A stretch of 64,000 nucleotides of DNA from Taishania sp965247975 (GCA_965247975.1 OZ252050.1:1798001-1862000), one strand, 5' to 3'. Counted from the stretch's first letter, positions 1 through 9,485 are shown. The notes: generated by a model from the letters alone, not told the origin. Made by a program: numbers and translations.

Positions 1-241
1 TTGATAAATAAAAAAAGAGTAGAATTAAGAACATTTTTAGTCGTTAAGAATCACAATTGTTGGATTAAAATTTTGTTCTTTCTAGCGCTGATGCCAGTCC
101 ATTTAAATTAGAGCTTTCATTGTTAGCTTTAAAACTGAAAGGACGAACTTAACTAAGTGATTTCACATATAAAAATAAAACATGAAGAAGGCTAAATAAA
201 AGGATCATTTCTTTTTAGATTTCTCATGAAACGAATTATCT
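1..241. other. Non-coding left edge
   Basis: AT-rich sequence downstream of the TPR gene. I see no open frame with convincing codon use, no repeat copy and no strong terminator hairpin. Confidence 0.5.
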
Positions 242-1213
242 TCACTTATTCACGATTTTCCCCGTCTTGAAAAATTTGGTCCATTTATCTTTTAAATCAG
301 CAGGAATTGTTGCTTGTTTAACCGCTCTGAAGTTGGTGTAAAGTGCTTGTTTGCCTTGTACAATATACCAGAGTTGCGATTCAGGAGTTTTGTCGTTTTT
401 GAAACTTGGTGATTCAATGGTAAAAATGATCCATGGATATTCTGCATTTTCATCTTTCTCGATCATCGTAAGCTTAGACTTTGGTCCCTTTTCTTTGGCT
501 TGATCAAACATGAGGTTCATGACTTTGTCCATTTGCATGCCTGTAACACCTTTAATCGATGTCATATTGCCCAATTCCGTCCAGTTGTCAATTGATTCAT
601 TTGAATGAATTAAATCAATCACATGAACTTGTGCGGTCTCTTGTTCATCTCCGATTTTCCAGTTTTCATTGTCCGGCCAATCAAGCATTAAGGATTCCAA
701 AACACTTTGTTGACCACTACAGAATTGATTGATGTATTTATCAGCTTGTTTATCACCTATTTCTTTCGCCTTGTAAAAATCTTCACATGCAGCTTTTTCA
801 TTGTCTTGTTGCATTAATATTTGACCACGAAGTGTTAAAACACTTGGAAAACTTGGATCTACTTCAATGATCTTATTTAGGTCGGGCAATGCTTCAGCGT
901 ATTTTTCTTCACTCACAAAAACTGTTGCCCGACTGTAATATGCCTTCAAGAATGATGGGTCTAATGCAATCGTTTTATTAAAATCTGAAAGTGCATTTTT
1001 GTAATCTTTTAGGGCAAATTCACAAGTTCCTCGATTATAATAAGCATCTTTATTGGTGTTATCTTCTTTGATCGCTTTGTCATAATCTTTTATAGCTCCC
1101 TTGTAGTCTTCTTGTTTGTGTTTAGAAATTCCATTTTGAAAGTGTTCTTGTGATGATTGACCCAACACGGTGAGGGTACAAAGCGCTAAAAACGCAGAAA
1201 GTATTTTATTCAT
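242..1213 (-). CDS. Secreted TPR-repeat protein
   Basis: A 323-residue protein with an N-terminal signal peptide (cleavage probably after VLGQ, about residue 19). Residues 22-150 hold about four tetratricopeptide repeats with the usual YYNRG, A-x-x-D and D/NP-SF-x-A-Y signatures. The remaining 170 residues form a separate domain with no family I recognise. TPRs mediate protein-protein contacts, so this is probably a periplasmic scaffold; the partner cannot be told. It stands alone, 140 nt from the next gene. The TPR call is secure, the function unknown. Confidence 0.85.
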   Translation of the reverse strand: MNKILSAFLALCTLTVLGQSSQEHFQNGISKHKQEDYKGAIKDYDKAIKEDNTNKDAYYNRGTCEFALKDYKNALSDFNKTIALDPSFLKAYYSRATVFVSEEKYAEALPDLNKIIEVDPSFPSVLTLRGQILMQQDNEKAACEDFYKAKEIGDKQADKYINQFCSGQQSVLESLMLDWPDNENWKIGDEQETAQVHVIDLIHSNESIDNWTELGNMTSIKGVTGMQMDKVMNLMFDQAKEKGPKSKLTMIEKDENAEYPWIIFTIESPSFKNDKTPESQLWYIVQGKQALYTNFRAVKQATIPADLKDKWTKFFKTGKIVNK

Positions 1214-1355
1214 TTTTTCAATTTTTTTGGTCGGTTTAAATTCATTTCAACCTGGACTAAACCAATTTTAAGCTATTTAACTGAATAAAAGTAGGTAAAA
1301 TTCTTAAACGAAGAATTCAATTAGCTTCACATTAAAATGAATTCCTTTTCTATTG

Positions 1356-1799
1356 TTATATCATCGGCTCAAAGCGCAATATCCAAATTCCTTCTTTTTT
1401 AAAAAATTTCGCCTTGTTTTTGGTATGCGTTTGATAGTTCACTAAAAAAGGTTGGAAATTTTCAAAGGCTACTTCTTCCGTCGAATCAGTAAATTCAAAT
1501 TTGTAAAGCATCACAGTTTCGGGATAGTCGTTTTGTTCCGTTTTCTCAAATCTTAGTCCGTTTATTTTTAGGGATTTAGGATGGAAGTCTTTTCTGTGAA
1601 AAATGCCGTTCTCATTTCTTGGGGTGTAACCGATTAATAATGTGTCAGATATTCCCATGGGTGCCTTGCATGGCTCGATATAGCTGAATTTTTCTAATTC
1701 CATGTCTTCGATTAAGGCTTGATCGAATTTGGAATGGGGACTGGAGCAGCTGACAACTAGAACCAACACTAGGAGCGAAATGAATAGTTTTTTGTACAT
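1356..1799 (-). CDS. Small lipoprotein of unknown function
   Basis: 147 residues beginning with a hydrophobic lipoprotein signal and a lipobox ending VVSC (Cys about 18), so it is predicted to be lipidated and kept in the cell envelope. The mature part is hydrophilic with no motif I recognise; GYTPRNE and FEFTDSTEE segments suggest a small beta-rich domain. It may precede the next gene to the left or the operon to the right, but gaps of 50-140 nt give no firm operon assignment. Confidence 0.7.
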   Translation of the reverse strand: MYKKLFISLLVLVLVVSCSSPHSKFDQALIEDMELEKFSYIEPCKAPMGISDTLLIGYTPRNENGIFHRKDFHPKSLKINGLRFEKTEQNDYPETVMLYKFEFTDSTEEVAFENFQPFLVNYQTHTKNKAKFFKKEGIWILRFEPMI

Positions 1800-1853
1800 G
1801 TGTTTGAAAAATGTTTTATATTAAAATGTTGAAAGTCATATTGTTGAATTGTT

Positions 1854-2234
1854 TTATTTAATCTTCAAATTCGAATTTCGCCTGAAGTATTTCCATTCTT
1901 TTTTGGAGCATCCCAGTGTTTTCATCGTGTCGCTTTCAACGATTTTGATACCGCACTTTCCAGGATTGCTGCGGTACATGTTTCGCGTTGCAAACGGAAA
2001 ATCAATGTCGCTGGTGCAACCAACGGTGATCACTTGTTTTGGTTTTAAGGTTAAAATGGTGTCTGTGATATTGCTGTAAAGGCCACAAAATGATCCTTCT
2101 GTTGGGAAATTTGGAATAAATACACGTACATCTGCCTTGGTTTTGTTCTCAACAGTATAGGTCATGTTGAGCCAAGCATCGCAACTCGATAAAAGGATGA
2201 GTAATGTTGTATAGAGTATGATTCCTTTTTTCAC
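1854..2234 (-). CDS. Cysteine-containing lipoprotein, end of exported-protein operon
   Basis: 126 residues; the lipobox LLSSC places the lipidated Cys at about residue 18. The mature protein has four further cysteines (FCGLY, VGCTS, GKCGI, LGCSK), enough for two disulfides in the periplasm. Its start lies 12 nt after the stop of the upstream exported protein at 2247, so it is probably the last gene of the operon running 6078 to 1854. No family recognised. Confidence 0.7.
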   Translation of the reverse strand: MKKGIILYTTLLILLSSCDAWLNMTYTVENKTKADVRVFIPNFPTEGSFCGLYSNITDTILTLKPKQVITVGCTSDIDFPFATRNMYRSNPGKCGIKIVESDTMKTLGCSKKEWKYFRRNSNLKIK

Positions 2235-2246
2235 TTGCTGATTCGT

Positions 2247-2822
2247 TTAATGTTTTTCAATAGCAAATGCACTCAGAATTTGCTTTTCTACGGAGACTTT
2301 CGATGTATTCTCCCACAAAATAACTTTTTTAATCCAACTCGGTGTTTGATCTTGAATTATGTTCGAAAAATTATCATACACAATGGCGAAATCTTCTTGG
2401 AGTTTTTCATCTTCAAGCCTTGAGAAATAGCGAAATGTTATGACAATTTCTTTTTCTACATCGCCATCAACATTCATCAAATGGACTTCATCAAAGAAAA
2501 TTTCTTGGTCGCTTACGATAAAGTTGTCAAACTCCAAAAGAGTATCTAAAAGAATAAGTTGTCTAGCGTCCCCGGAAATACGTTCCAAAACAAGGTAGCC
2601 AATGACTGTATTTTTAGACTCTGTATAATTGATTTTAAGTGCGTATTCCAATTGCTTTTCGAAAATAGTGCATTGTGCCGTTTTTACAGCATAGGTCTTA
2701 TTCGGATCTGAAAATTCAGAAAGGGAATAATTTACGGTCTGTCCAAGCACATGAATATTGGCGCAGCAAATCACTGCAATAAACAAGGAGAATTTCAAGA
2801 CACTCAATAACTTCATTAACAT
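2247..2822 (-). CDS. Secreted protein, paralogue-like to the upstream 376-aa protein
   Basis: 191 residues with a signal peptide ending near HVLGQ. It shares themes with its upstream neighbour at 2832-3962: a segment about a delayed beta sheet around D-x-L-x-x-F/Y, FFDEVHLMNVDGD here against FFVNLDEDHHNE there. The two may be diverged relatives; this is inference from short stretches. The D-x-D-G-D type loop could bind calcium. It lies 9 nt downstream of the neighbour, so they are cotranscribed. Function unknown. Confidence 0.65.
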   Translation of the reverse strand: MLMKLLSVLKFSLFIAVICCANIHVLGQTVNYSLSEFSDPNKTYAVKTAQCTIFEKQLEYALKINYTESKNTVIGYLVLERISGDARQLILLDTLLEFDNFIVSDQEIFFDEVHLMNVDGDVEKEIVITFRYFSRLEDEKLQEDFAIVYDNFSNIIQDQTPSWIKKVILWENTSKVSVEKQILSAFAIEKH

Positions 2823-2831
2823 TGTTTGAAA

Positions 2832-3962
2832 CTAATTCTCAAAAACCAAAATTCGCCTTGGAAGCAATTTCACCGACGCTGGATTATTGAATAAAAACAC
2901 ACGATTGGCCTCATTTTTTGGCTCAAATTTAAGACATTCAATTTCTTTTCCATTCGTTACAACGAGTTGACCATCAAAATGCATGACAAAGTTATTTTCC
3001 GGCACTATAGCATTTGGCTGATTGAAAGATTTCTCCGACTCAAGGAGGTAAATCAACGCTCGACCAGGCCTCAAAAAAGTCAGTTCGGATTTTTCAAACT
3101 TGGCATTTATTTCAGTCGGATTCACCGTATCAAGCGGAAGGCGTTTCTCATTGATCATTAACATTTCGTGATTTTGCCTTTCATTCCATTGATTCAGGTA
3201 TATTTTTTCTTGCTTTTTTAAATCAATACCAATGGTTTCGTTGCTCGTATTCACCACTTTGAATTTTAGAAGAAAATTGCCCTCGTCTAATAAATACAGG
3301 CATTCATCAACAGAAATAGTAGCCATTTTCCCTTTGATGAGCTCATGTTCACGGTAAAATACATCAAAGTCTTTTTCTAAATTGATTTTGGCATAAAGTA
3401 AAATTTGTTCTTCCGTTGAGAAATTGTTAAAGTCTTCATCTAATTTAAGCTTTTTTATAGGATTGAATTTTTTGCTTTTGACCGTTGCCGAAGGATTGTC
3501 AAATACAAGAGCCGAAGTTATTTCTGGACTTTCAAATGACAAGGGAGTAAGCGAATAAATGAAGGCCATTTCGTTGTGATGATCTTCATCTAAATTCACA
3601 AAGAAGAGTTCTGAGAAATGAAATCCATGAATTCCGATGTAATAATCTAAATCTTTTAACGTGTCCTTGAAGTTGGCGATCATTTTATCCTTGAAGGAAA
3701 CCGAAAGTTCAATGAATGCTGAAATGGTTTTTTCTTTGTTGTCGGTAAAATAATCGAAGGTTACAGAATAAGTGGTATCATTTTGCGACCATTCGGCGAC
3801 GGCAGTATTGAGCTTATAGCCGAAATCTGTATGATCAATAGGAGGAAAAAAACGATCAAGGTATGCTACTTCTTGAGCATGTACGCATCTAGTTCCAATT
3901 AAAAGTAACATGCAAAAAACGATCTTCATTGAGGTATTATGCATACGTTGTAATTGAATCAT
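2832..3962 (-). CDS. Exported protein of unknown function
   Basis: 376 residues. The first ATG overlaps the TGA of the upstream gene (ATGA, 3959-3962), the usual sign of translational coupling. The hydrophobic signal segment begins around the internal Met-12, so that start is also possible. After cleavage near VHAQ there is a FG-GAP-like acidic loop (FVNLDEDHHNE, about residues 135-145) and a C-terminal beta-rich domain. No named family recognised. It is the fourth gene of the exported-protein operon. Confidence 0.65.
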   Translation of the reverse strand: MIQLQRMHNTSMKIVFCMLLLIGTRCVHAQEVAYLDRFFPPIDHTDFGYKLNTAVAEWSQNDTTYSVTFDYFTDNKEKTISAFIELSVSFKDKMIANFKDTLKDLDYYIGIHGFHFSELFFVNLDEDHHNEMAFIYSLTPLSFESPEITSALVFDNPSATVKSKKFNPIKKLKLDEDFNNFSTEEQILLYAKINLEKDFDVFYREHELIKGKMATISVDECLYLLDEGNFLLKFKVVNTSNETIGIDLKKQEKIYLNQWNERQNHEMLMINEKRLPLDTVNPTEINAKFEKSELTFLRPGRALIYLLESEKSFNQPNAIVPENNFVMHFDGQLVVTNGKEIECLKFEPKNEANRVFLFNNPASVKLLPRRILVFEN

Positions 3963-4279
3963 TGAAGCCGAATTGAATCAACCTCTATGCGTTGAATGCC
4001 ATCATAATTGATCCCATCTCTACTTTTTCCATAGACGATGACCGCTTTTTGATAGAGAGGATCCGTGAAATTCGTTGAGTAGTACAAATAGTAGCCTGTT
4101 GCTCCATAAGAATTGACTAAGCGTGCGCCTGCTCCTTGAAGCACAGAGTCTGGAACGGAAAATGGTGGTATTTCATCCAAAACTCCGTAAGCTGTAATTT
4201 TTAGGGCGACGATTCTTTTTTCACAAGAAATTCCTATGTAAAGCAGCGTAGAAATTAGAATAAGAATAAGGTATTTCAT
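3959..4279 (-). CDS. Small lipoprotein, coupled to the downstream gene
   Basis: 106 residues with a lipobox ending GISC (Cys about 19). The mature 87 residues contain a SVLQGAGARLVNSYGATGYY segment and a short C-terminal beta region. The stop codon overlaps the start of the 376-aa gene by the ATGA arrangement, and the upstream 595-aa gene ends 12 nt before it, so it is an internal operon gene. Function unknown. Confidence 0.65.
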   Translation of the reverse strand: MKYLILILISTLLYIGISCEKRIVALKITAYGVLDEIPPFSVPDSVLQGAGARLVNSYGATGYYLYYSTNFTDPLYQKAVIVYGKSRDGINYDGIQRIEVDSIRLQ

Positions 4280-4290
4280 TGTGCAATCCT

Positions 4291-6078
4291 TTAATTAAAT
4301 CGATAACTTATGTGTCTAAAGCCTTTTCGCTTCAATTTGTGTTCCATGTTTTTATTTTCTTCCAAAAATTTAAGATTCGAACCACCGATCTTTTTTTGGT
4401 TACGATAAATGTAATAATTATTTAGAACAACTGTATTTATCATTTGATGAACTGGAATACAAACAGTTATGAAACCTTTCTTTTTGGTGAATTGCTCGGG
4501 GCTTATTTTATTCATTTGAAAATGCATCCAGTAATCTGAGGCTTTCGCGAACAACGGTTTAGGGATTTTAAAAAACAAAGTATCAACGTAGCAAAACTCA
4601 TGAAAATCAAAAGGCACACTGAGTTTTCCGATAGGAATGCTATCAAAAGCATTGACGTAATAATCGTCGCGCACAAAATAAATCGTATCGAATGCAGCTT
4701 TGAGGTTCATTTCAGGTTTGAATTGTATTTTGTAATCGAAATACTTCGTTTGAAGATTATCCGTTCGAAAAAGAAGCACTTCATCAACAACATTACCTTT
4801 CTTATCCGTTACATACACTTGACTTTTCAAATCTTTTGGACTAAGTTGATCTGAAATGATCTCAACGCCATTGAATCGAAAACCTTTGTCGTAATACGAT
4901 TTAGTTATGCTACCAAAATCTACGTACGTTAAATGCTTTAATTGATCGCCTATGGAATCAATCATGCAAAATGAATACAACTCGTTTTCTCCATTTCTAA
5001 CGGAACAATACAACTTTGCACGATTACCAACAAACCAAAGGGGTGATACTTTTAGTTTTCCTGCTAAATGTGTTTCATTGGATTCATTATGAAAAGAGAA
5101 ATCCACTTTTTTATGGGTATCTAAAAGATAAAATTGGATTTCAGGCGTAGTTCCGATGAGGCTTTTTTTAGCAAAACTAAAGTCGACAAGCAGCTGCGGA
5201 TTTTTAGTTGATTGTTCGGTGGTGGTTTTGAAAGTTAATTCTGGTTCTACTAATTGAGGATATAGCGCATAGCGATAGCGGATTTTTCCGTTTAAAAGCT
5301 TGGATTCAATGGTTTTGTTGGTCTTGCTTTCGTCTAGGGAAAACCGAAACCCAAGCATGTGATCCCGACTAAAAAAATCATCATCGAAAACATCAATCCA
5401 GATGGAGTTCTTTGGATCATGGATAAGCGTTTTGTGGAGATTTCGGATTGCGCCATTACCAAAATTATGCGTTTTATCCTTTTGATAGTTGAGAATTACA
5501 AATGGTTCTGGTTCATCATCAAAGCCGTATTCGTCCCACAAATCACCGTTTGAATCACGTTCATTTAGTTGAATCTCTTCAATGGTCAAATCCACCAAAC
5601 CATATTTTTTTTGAGTTACCTCAAGCACCTGAGTGTGCAAGGTGCGCTCCAATGCGACAATATTATAGGACTCACCATCCAAGTGTGTGTCGACAACAAG
5701 TTTTACGGTCAATTCTTGTTTGCCTTCTGGAATGATTACATTGGACAGGTCAATTTGGAAATCGACTGTAGTTGAATCTTGTTTAGCGATGTATTTATGC
5801 GGTGTGGTATAGATTTTAAGGTTTTTCCAAAATACTTGAATCGTGGCATTAAATTCAATTTTTTTGTTCTTAAAAATGGATTCTTTTTTCTTTTTTATAG
5901 CATAATTTAACTTGAGTTGATTGTTAGAACTACTCGTAAAATTGGTGACCTCTAAATATTCTTGCACATTATATACTTGCCCGTATGAGCTCCATGCGCT
6001 CGTAAAATAAAGTACAAGGATGAGGTTTCTCATGAAATGAAATGCTTTTTTGGAATGATTGAATTTTGTGTGCATCAT
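4291..6078 (-). CDS. Large secreted beta-sandwich protein with a C2-like segment
   Basis: 595 residues, first gene of the 6078-1854 operon. The signal peptide probably starts at internal Met-16 and is cleaved near SYGQ. Residues about 155-240 read like a C2 domain: a beta strand LVDLTIEEIQL, a loop rich in Asp, a PFVILNY strand, then WIDVFDDDF and a MLGFRF strand. C2 domains bind calcium or lipid through such aspartates. The rest is beta-rich and unassigned. The C2 reading is inference from the pattern. It is probably periplasmic or surface-located, and its partners are likely the four exported products encoded downstream. Confidence 0.6.
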   Translation of the reverse strand: MMHTKFNHSKKAFHFMRNLILVLYFTSAWSSYGQVYNVQEYLEVTNFTSSSNNQLKLNYAIKKKKESIFKNKKIEFNATIQVFWKNLKIYTTPHKYIAKQDSTTVDFQIDLSNVIIPEGKQELTVKLVVDTHLDGESYNIVALERTLHTQVLEVTQKKYGLVDLTIEEIQLNERDSNGDLWDEYGFDDEPEPFVILNYQKDKTHNFGNGAIRNLHKTLIHDPKNSIWIDVFDDDFFSRDHMLGFRFSLDESKTNKTIESKLLNGKIRYRYALYPQLVEPELTFKTTTEQSTKNPQLLVDFSFAKKSLIGTTPEIQFYLLDTHKKVDFSFHNESNETHLAGKLKVSPLWFVGNRAKLYCSVRNGENELYSFCMIDSIGDQLKHLTYVDFGSITKSYYDKGFRFNGVEIISDQLSPKDLKSQVYVTDKKGNVVDEVLLFRTDNLQTKYFDYKIQFKPEMNLKAAFDTIYFVRDDYYVNAFDSIPIGKLSVPFDFHEFCYVDTLFFKIPKPLFAKASDYWMHFQMNKISPEQFTKKKGFITVCIPVHQMINTVVLNNYYIYRNQKKIGGSNLKFLEENKNMEHKLKRKGFRHISYRFN

Positions 6079-6377
6079 GAGTTAATCGATTTCAAAGACA
6101 TTTTATATCAACATTATTCTTACTCAGGTTTTGTGTGCAAGAAGTCAACAAACAAAAAAAGAATAAATATAGGATTGTATCTTTCATTTGTTTTCGAATT
6201 CGATTTTTTTGAAAAAGCGCCTTTCCAATTTTTTTGTTCAAATGTAACAAATTGAATAAAGCAAAACTTCGACGGATTTTTTTGCTAGTTATTTATGTGA
6301 CTCAAATCAAACTTTTCACAAGATTCAAGTTTGTATAAATGCAAACAGGAATAATCTCCCAATTGTTATCGGGATTA

Positions 6378-6575
6378 TTTTAAAACATTAAGGAACGAAG
6401 GGAAATAAGCGTTTGTATTGACCTGGTTTGGATAATTAAGGTCGCCTGTGGCGTTAAGAGAAAGGTATTTTTAGCCAACTTAAATAGAAAAACAACTTAA
6501 ATAACTAATTACTCTAAACGAAGCTTCTTAAAAACGGAGTTAGATACAATTGGTGGTAAATAAGTGACGATTTAA
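6378..6575. repeat. Diverged partial copy of repeat C
   Basis: This intergenic stretch matches the 34.8-35.6 kb element in patches: an acattaag block with gaagggaaataag, the cgcctgtggcgttaagagaaa block (6444-6464), and a right end with ggtggtaaat...gacgattta. No clear left inverted end is visible, so it is a decayed or truncated copy. It fills most of the 508-nt gap between the operon and the S41 peptidase gene. Confidence 0.7.
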
Positions 6576-6586
6576 TTGTTTGTAAT

Positions 6587-8026
6587 TCAATGACTTCCAT
6601 TTAATTTCTTCACAACAAAATCCATTACTCTATCGAAATGTGTTTTTAGATCCATAGGTTCTATTGGTATTTCGATGTCTGGTTTAATGCCTTTTGGATC
6701 GTAAAAGAAATTGGGTGTTTTCATTTTGAATTGAAAGGTTGGGATCCAAATGACTGATTTTGAATAGGGTAGAGTGAAGGCTTGACCTCCAGAATTACTG
6801 TAATTGCTTCCTTGTGAATATTCACCGTAAATCTGTCCAATGTTGTGTTCTTTCAAAAGTGCCAAAAAATGTCCAGTTGTTGAAAAGCAGGCACCGTCTA
6901 TCAAAACACTCACATTTCCTCGGAAATAATTCGCTTTGTTTTGTTGTTCTTCAAACCACCAATAATCTGTGCTGTCTGTGTTTGTGTAGCAGTGCAGTCC
7001 ATGGATTAGTTTTGTTTCATTGGTATCTATATTTCCGTTATTTTCTGGGTATTGTGCGTAATGTTTCCACGAATCTGTGCTTGTGTATTTTGCGCCCGCA
7101 TAGTCAAAATAGTAGTATGGCTTTGAATTTAAATAGGAAAACAAGTAGTTTGCGATTTCTGCTGCGCCACCGCTATTTCCTCGTAAGTCAATAATTAAAT
7201 CATGGGTTCTCAAGCTGTCTAGTTGATTGAAAAACTGGTCTAGTTGTTTCTCTGCTGCTGCTCGTTCTTCTGGATTGTATCCATTTGCGAAGGAATGAAA
7301 TTTTAACAGCGCCACATCATTTGAAAGGAATTCCGTGCTCAATGGTGCTTTGGATTCTGCAATGATTGCCGAGTACTCGTTAAATGGAATGCCATTGAAG
7401 GTTTCTTTTTGTTTTTGGTTGTTGGAGTCAATGTATTCTATTTCAAATGTTTCTCTGGCATTGTAAACGAAATAGTAAAAAGGAAAATTTCTGAACTTGA
7501 TATTTAATCCTGTTTCATTTTCTCCTTCTAAATGAATGTATTTCCTAAGTTCGCTCACAACGGTCTGTATGCTTTTCCCATTGATTTTCAGTATTCTCAA
7601 TCCAATGAAATCGCTGTTTTCGGGCGCAGCATTCGCCAAATAATAGTGGTCGTTTATTTTTCGAATCCGAAATGGAAAAACCCATCTTTTTTGGAGCAAG
7701 GACGTGATATGTGATGGATCCGCTGCGGTGTGACCATCCTTTATTTTAGCCATCAAGGTGGCAGTTCGTCGGTAATACTCAACCACCGAGAGATCCGTGT
7801 TGATTGATTTTTGTAATCGCCGATAGGTTTTGTCAAATTCACGTTTCGTACAAAACATAAACTGACCTGGATGAATCGTATTGGTTAAGTTGTACAATGT
7901 TTCAAATTCAGCTTTGATGCTGTCTTTGTTTAAGGTTTTGTCAAATAAAGGATTTTCAGACTTTTTCTGTTGTCCAAAAACAGGATTCAAGGCAAAAAGA
8001 AATAGTGTAACTAATTTCAAATTCAT
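6587..8026 (-). CDS. Secreted S41-family peptidase
   Basis: 479 residues with a signal peptide (cleavage near VFGQ). The N-terminal helical part (30-110) is followed by a PDZ-like stretch (IRKINDHYYL...LRILKINGKS) and a C-terminal S41 peptidase core: LIIDLRGNSGG about residue 278 and the nucleophile region GACFSTTGHF about residue 375. Where CtpA-like members have Lys it has GEYSQGS, closer to the tricorn/retinol-binding branch of S41 that uses Ser-His-Glu. Length is typical of single-domain Bacteroidetes members. It probably degrades extracytoplasmic peptides. It is monocistronic. Confidence 0.88.
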   Translation of the reverse strand: MNLKLVTLFLFALNPVFGQQKKSENPLFDKTLNKDSIKAEFETLYNLTNTIHPGQFMFCTKREFDKTYRRLQKSINTDLSVVEYYRRTATLMAKIKDGHTAADPSHITSLLQKRWVFPFRIRKINDHYYLANAAPENSDFIGLRILKINGKSIQTVVSELRKYIHLEGENETGLNIKFRNFPFYYFVYNARETFEIEYIDSNNQKQKETFNGIPFNEYSAIIAESKAPLSTEFLSNDVALLKFHSFANGYNPEERAAAEKQLDQFFNQLDSLRTHDLIIDLRGNSGGAAEIANYLFSYLNSKPYYYFDYAGAKYTSTDSWKHYAQYPENNGNIDTNETKLIHGLHCYTNTDSTDYWWFEEQQNKANYFRGNVSVLIDGACFSTTGHFLALLKEHNIGQIYGEYSQGSNYSNSGGQAFTLPYSKSVIWIPTFQFKMKTPNFFYDPKGIKPDIEIPIEPMDLKTHFDRVMDFVVKKLNGSH

Positions 8027-8094
8027 GGATGTAATTCTTTTTGCTTTGGGTTTTTATAAATATTCCTAGTGAAACGAAGTGCAATTTAACGCTT

Positions 8095-8388
8095 TTACTT
8101 TTTTCTAACCTGCAAATATGCTTTTAAATTCTCCACATAATTTTCAAATGCGACAATCCCTTTTGGGGTAATTCGGCAACGAGTAACGGGATATTTGTTT
8201 TTAAAACTTTTTTCTATGGTGATGTAACCGTGTTCTTTTAGCTTGTCTAACTGCAAACTTAGGTTGCCTGACGATGCTTTGGTGACTTCTTTGAGGGCTG
8301 TAAATTCAGCTTCTTCCACGCCCATCAATGTTGATACTATGGCCAAGCGCAATTGCGAATGTAAAATAGCATCAAGGTCTTTAAACAT
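8095..8388 (-). CDS. Winged-helix transcriptional regulator (HTH_34/MarR-like)
   Basis: 97 residues covering one winged-helix domain: RLAIVSTLMG helix, TALKEVTKASSGNLS recognition region, LDKLKEHGYITIEK wing, and RITPKGIVAFENYV C-terminal helix. This matches the short ArsR/MarR-like family Pfam calls HTH_34. It overlaps the upstream membrane-protein gene by 8 nt, so the two are coexpressed, a frequent pairing in Bacteroidetes. It may bind the palindrome in the operon promoter at 9009-9023; that is inference from location. Confidence 0.88.
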   Translation of the reverse strand: MFKDLDAILHSQLRLAIVSTLMGVEEAEFTALKEVTKASSGNLSLQLDKLKEHGYITIEKSFKNKYPVTRCRITPKGIVAFENYVENLKAYLQVRKK

Positions 8389-8968
8389 TTGCTTTCGTGG
8401 TTTTCATCAGATAGCCGGGAACGATGCAAGAGCAAACGACTCCAATTGCTGTAACGAGGAATTTGTATTCGATGGTCGCGTAGCGCATCAAGAGACACAA
8501 AAGCATGGAAAGCAAGCCACCAATGATTAAAGGTTTAAAATTGGTGATGCCGCCAATGATAAAATTGATCAATCCAAAAATGAGTAACACGCCGACACAT
8601 AACATTTCGATAAAATTAGGTAAAAAAGCAAAGGATAGGATGCCCAAACAAATACTTGCGCCAATCCATGCGTACATATACACTTTTTCATTTAGGGGAA
8701 CGACGGTTTCAGTTTTTTTGTCTTTCTGCGATTGCAAAAAGGAGAGGAGTCCACCCACCGCGAAAATGGTCGCACTTGCATTGGCGATCATGGCCGTGGT
8801 TTCGGTTTTAAAATAAGCATTGAAAAAGTGAATCATGAAATACACAAACAGAATACTGCCCCAAATGAGGTAGTAGTTTCTTGCACCTGTTTTTTGTGCA
8901 GAGGTGTGTTTTAAAGAATTTTCGATGATTGCAATTTGCTCTTCAGAGGATATTTTTTCTGTTTCCAT
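8381..8968 (-). CDS. Six-TM membrane protein paired with a winged-helix regulator
   Basis: 195 residues. After a soluble N-terminal segment (residues 1-30) there are about six hydrophobic helices: YLIWGSILFVYFMIHFF, IANASATIFAVGGLLSF, YAWIGASICLGILSF, MLCVGVLLIFGLINFII, LIIGGLLSMLLCLLM and LVTAIGVVCSCIVPGYL. It is the first gene of a two-gene operon with the downstream regulator. No transport or enzymatic motif is visible. A sensor or effector role for the regulator is plausible but unproven. Confidence 0.8.
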   Translation of the reverse strand: METEKISSEEQIAIIENSLKHTSAQKTGARNYYLIWGSILFVYFMIHFFNAYFKTETTAMIANASATIFAVGGLLSFLQSQKDKKTETVVPLNEKVYMYAWIGASICLGILSFAFLPNFIEMLCVGVLLIFGLINFIIGGITNFKPLIIGGLLSMLLCLLMRYATIEYKFLVTAIGVVCSCIVPGYLMKTTKANV

Positions 8969-8995
8969 AGTTTGTGTAATTTGAATGTTAAGTTA

Positions 8996-9027
8996 CAAAT
9001 ATAATCTAGTTAATATTATTAACCAAA
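8996..9027 (-). promoter_or_regulatory. Promoter with internal palindrome, 8968 operon
   Basis: Read on the minus strand: TTTG (9027-9024), 20 nt, then TATATTTG (9003-8996), matching the Bacteroidetes TTTG/TAnnTTTG promoter. The spacer holds a perfect 7-bp inverted repeat around one base, GTTAATA-A-TATTAAC (9009-9023). That position is ideal for repression by the winged-helix protein encoded by the operon. Confidence 0.7.
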
Positions 9028-9064
9028 TTTAATTTGAGGTTTTTGGTTTAGGTGGAGTAGGATT

Positions 9065-9385
9065 TCAGGTCCATAAAAACTTTCTAACGTTTATCAATCG
9101 AATGAGCATTTCGTTGTCGATTAAATATTGATTAAGATCTAGTTCATTCAATTTCTCATCGGCATCTAGTTTTTTTCGCTCAGTCCACCACGCATAAAGT
9201 TCTTCGATTTCTTTTTTTGCTTTTATATGTTCCTCGTCGTGTGACCAACCTACATGTCCATCCAAAAGATTCTCTTCTTCGATACAATCCGTAAAGAGTT
9301 GAAAGCATGCATGCAGCATGACAACATCTTTGTCGCACCAATCGCCGGATAGTGTTTTGATTTTTAGAGTTTGTGGTTGATTCAT
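9065..9385 (-). CDS. Conserved-looking small acidic protein
   Basis: 106 residues, no signal peptide, highly acidic and helical (EEHIKAKKEIEELYAWW). A CFQLFTDCIEEE segment and a HVGWSHDEE segment are distinctive. I do not recognise the family. The profile (short, soluble, alone between unrelated genes) resembles orphan immunity or phage-derived small proteins, but nothing in it proves that. Confidence 0.6.
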   Translation of the reverse strand: MNQPQTLKIKTLSGDWCDKDVVMLHACFQLFTDCIEEENLLDGHVGWSHDEEHIKAKKEIEELYAWWTERKKLDADEKLNELDLNQYLIDNEMLIRLINVRKFLWT

Positions 9386-9485
9386 GATTGATATTTGAGT
9401 CTAGATTTAAATTAAACTTTTGAGAAAGAAAATTAACCTTTCTCTTTCATATTAAGAACAATTAATGACCTAAAGCCATTTGCAT

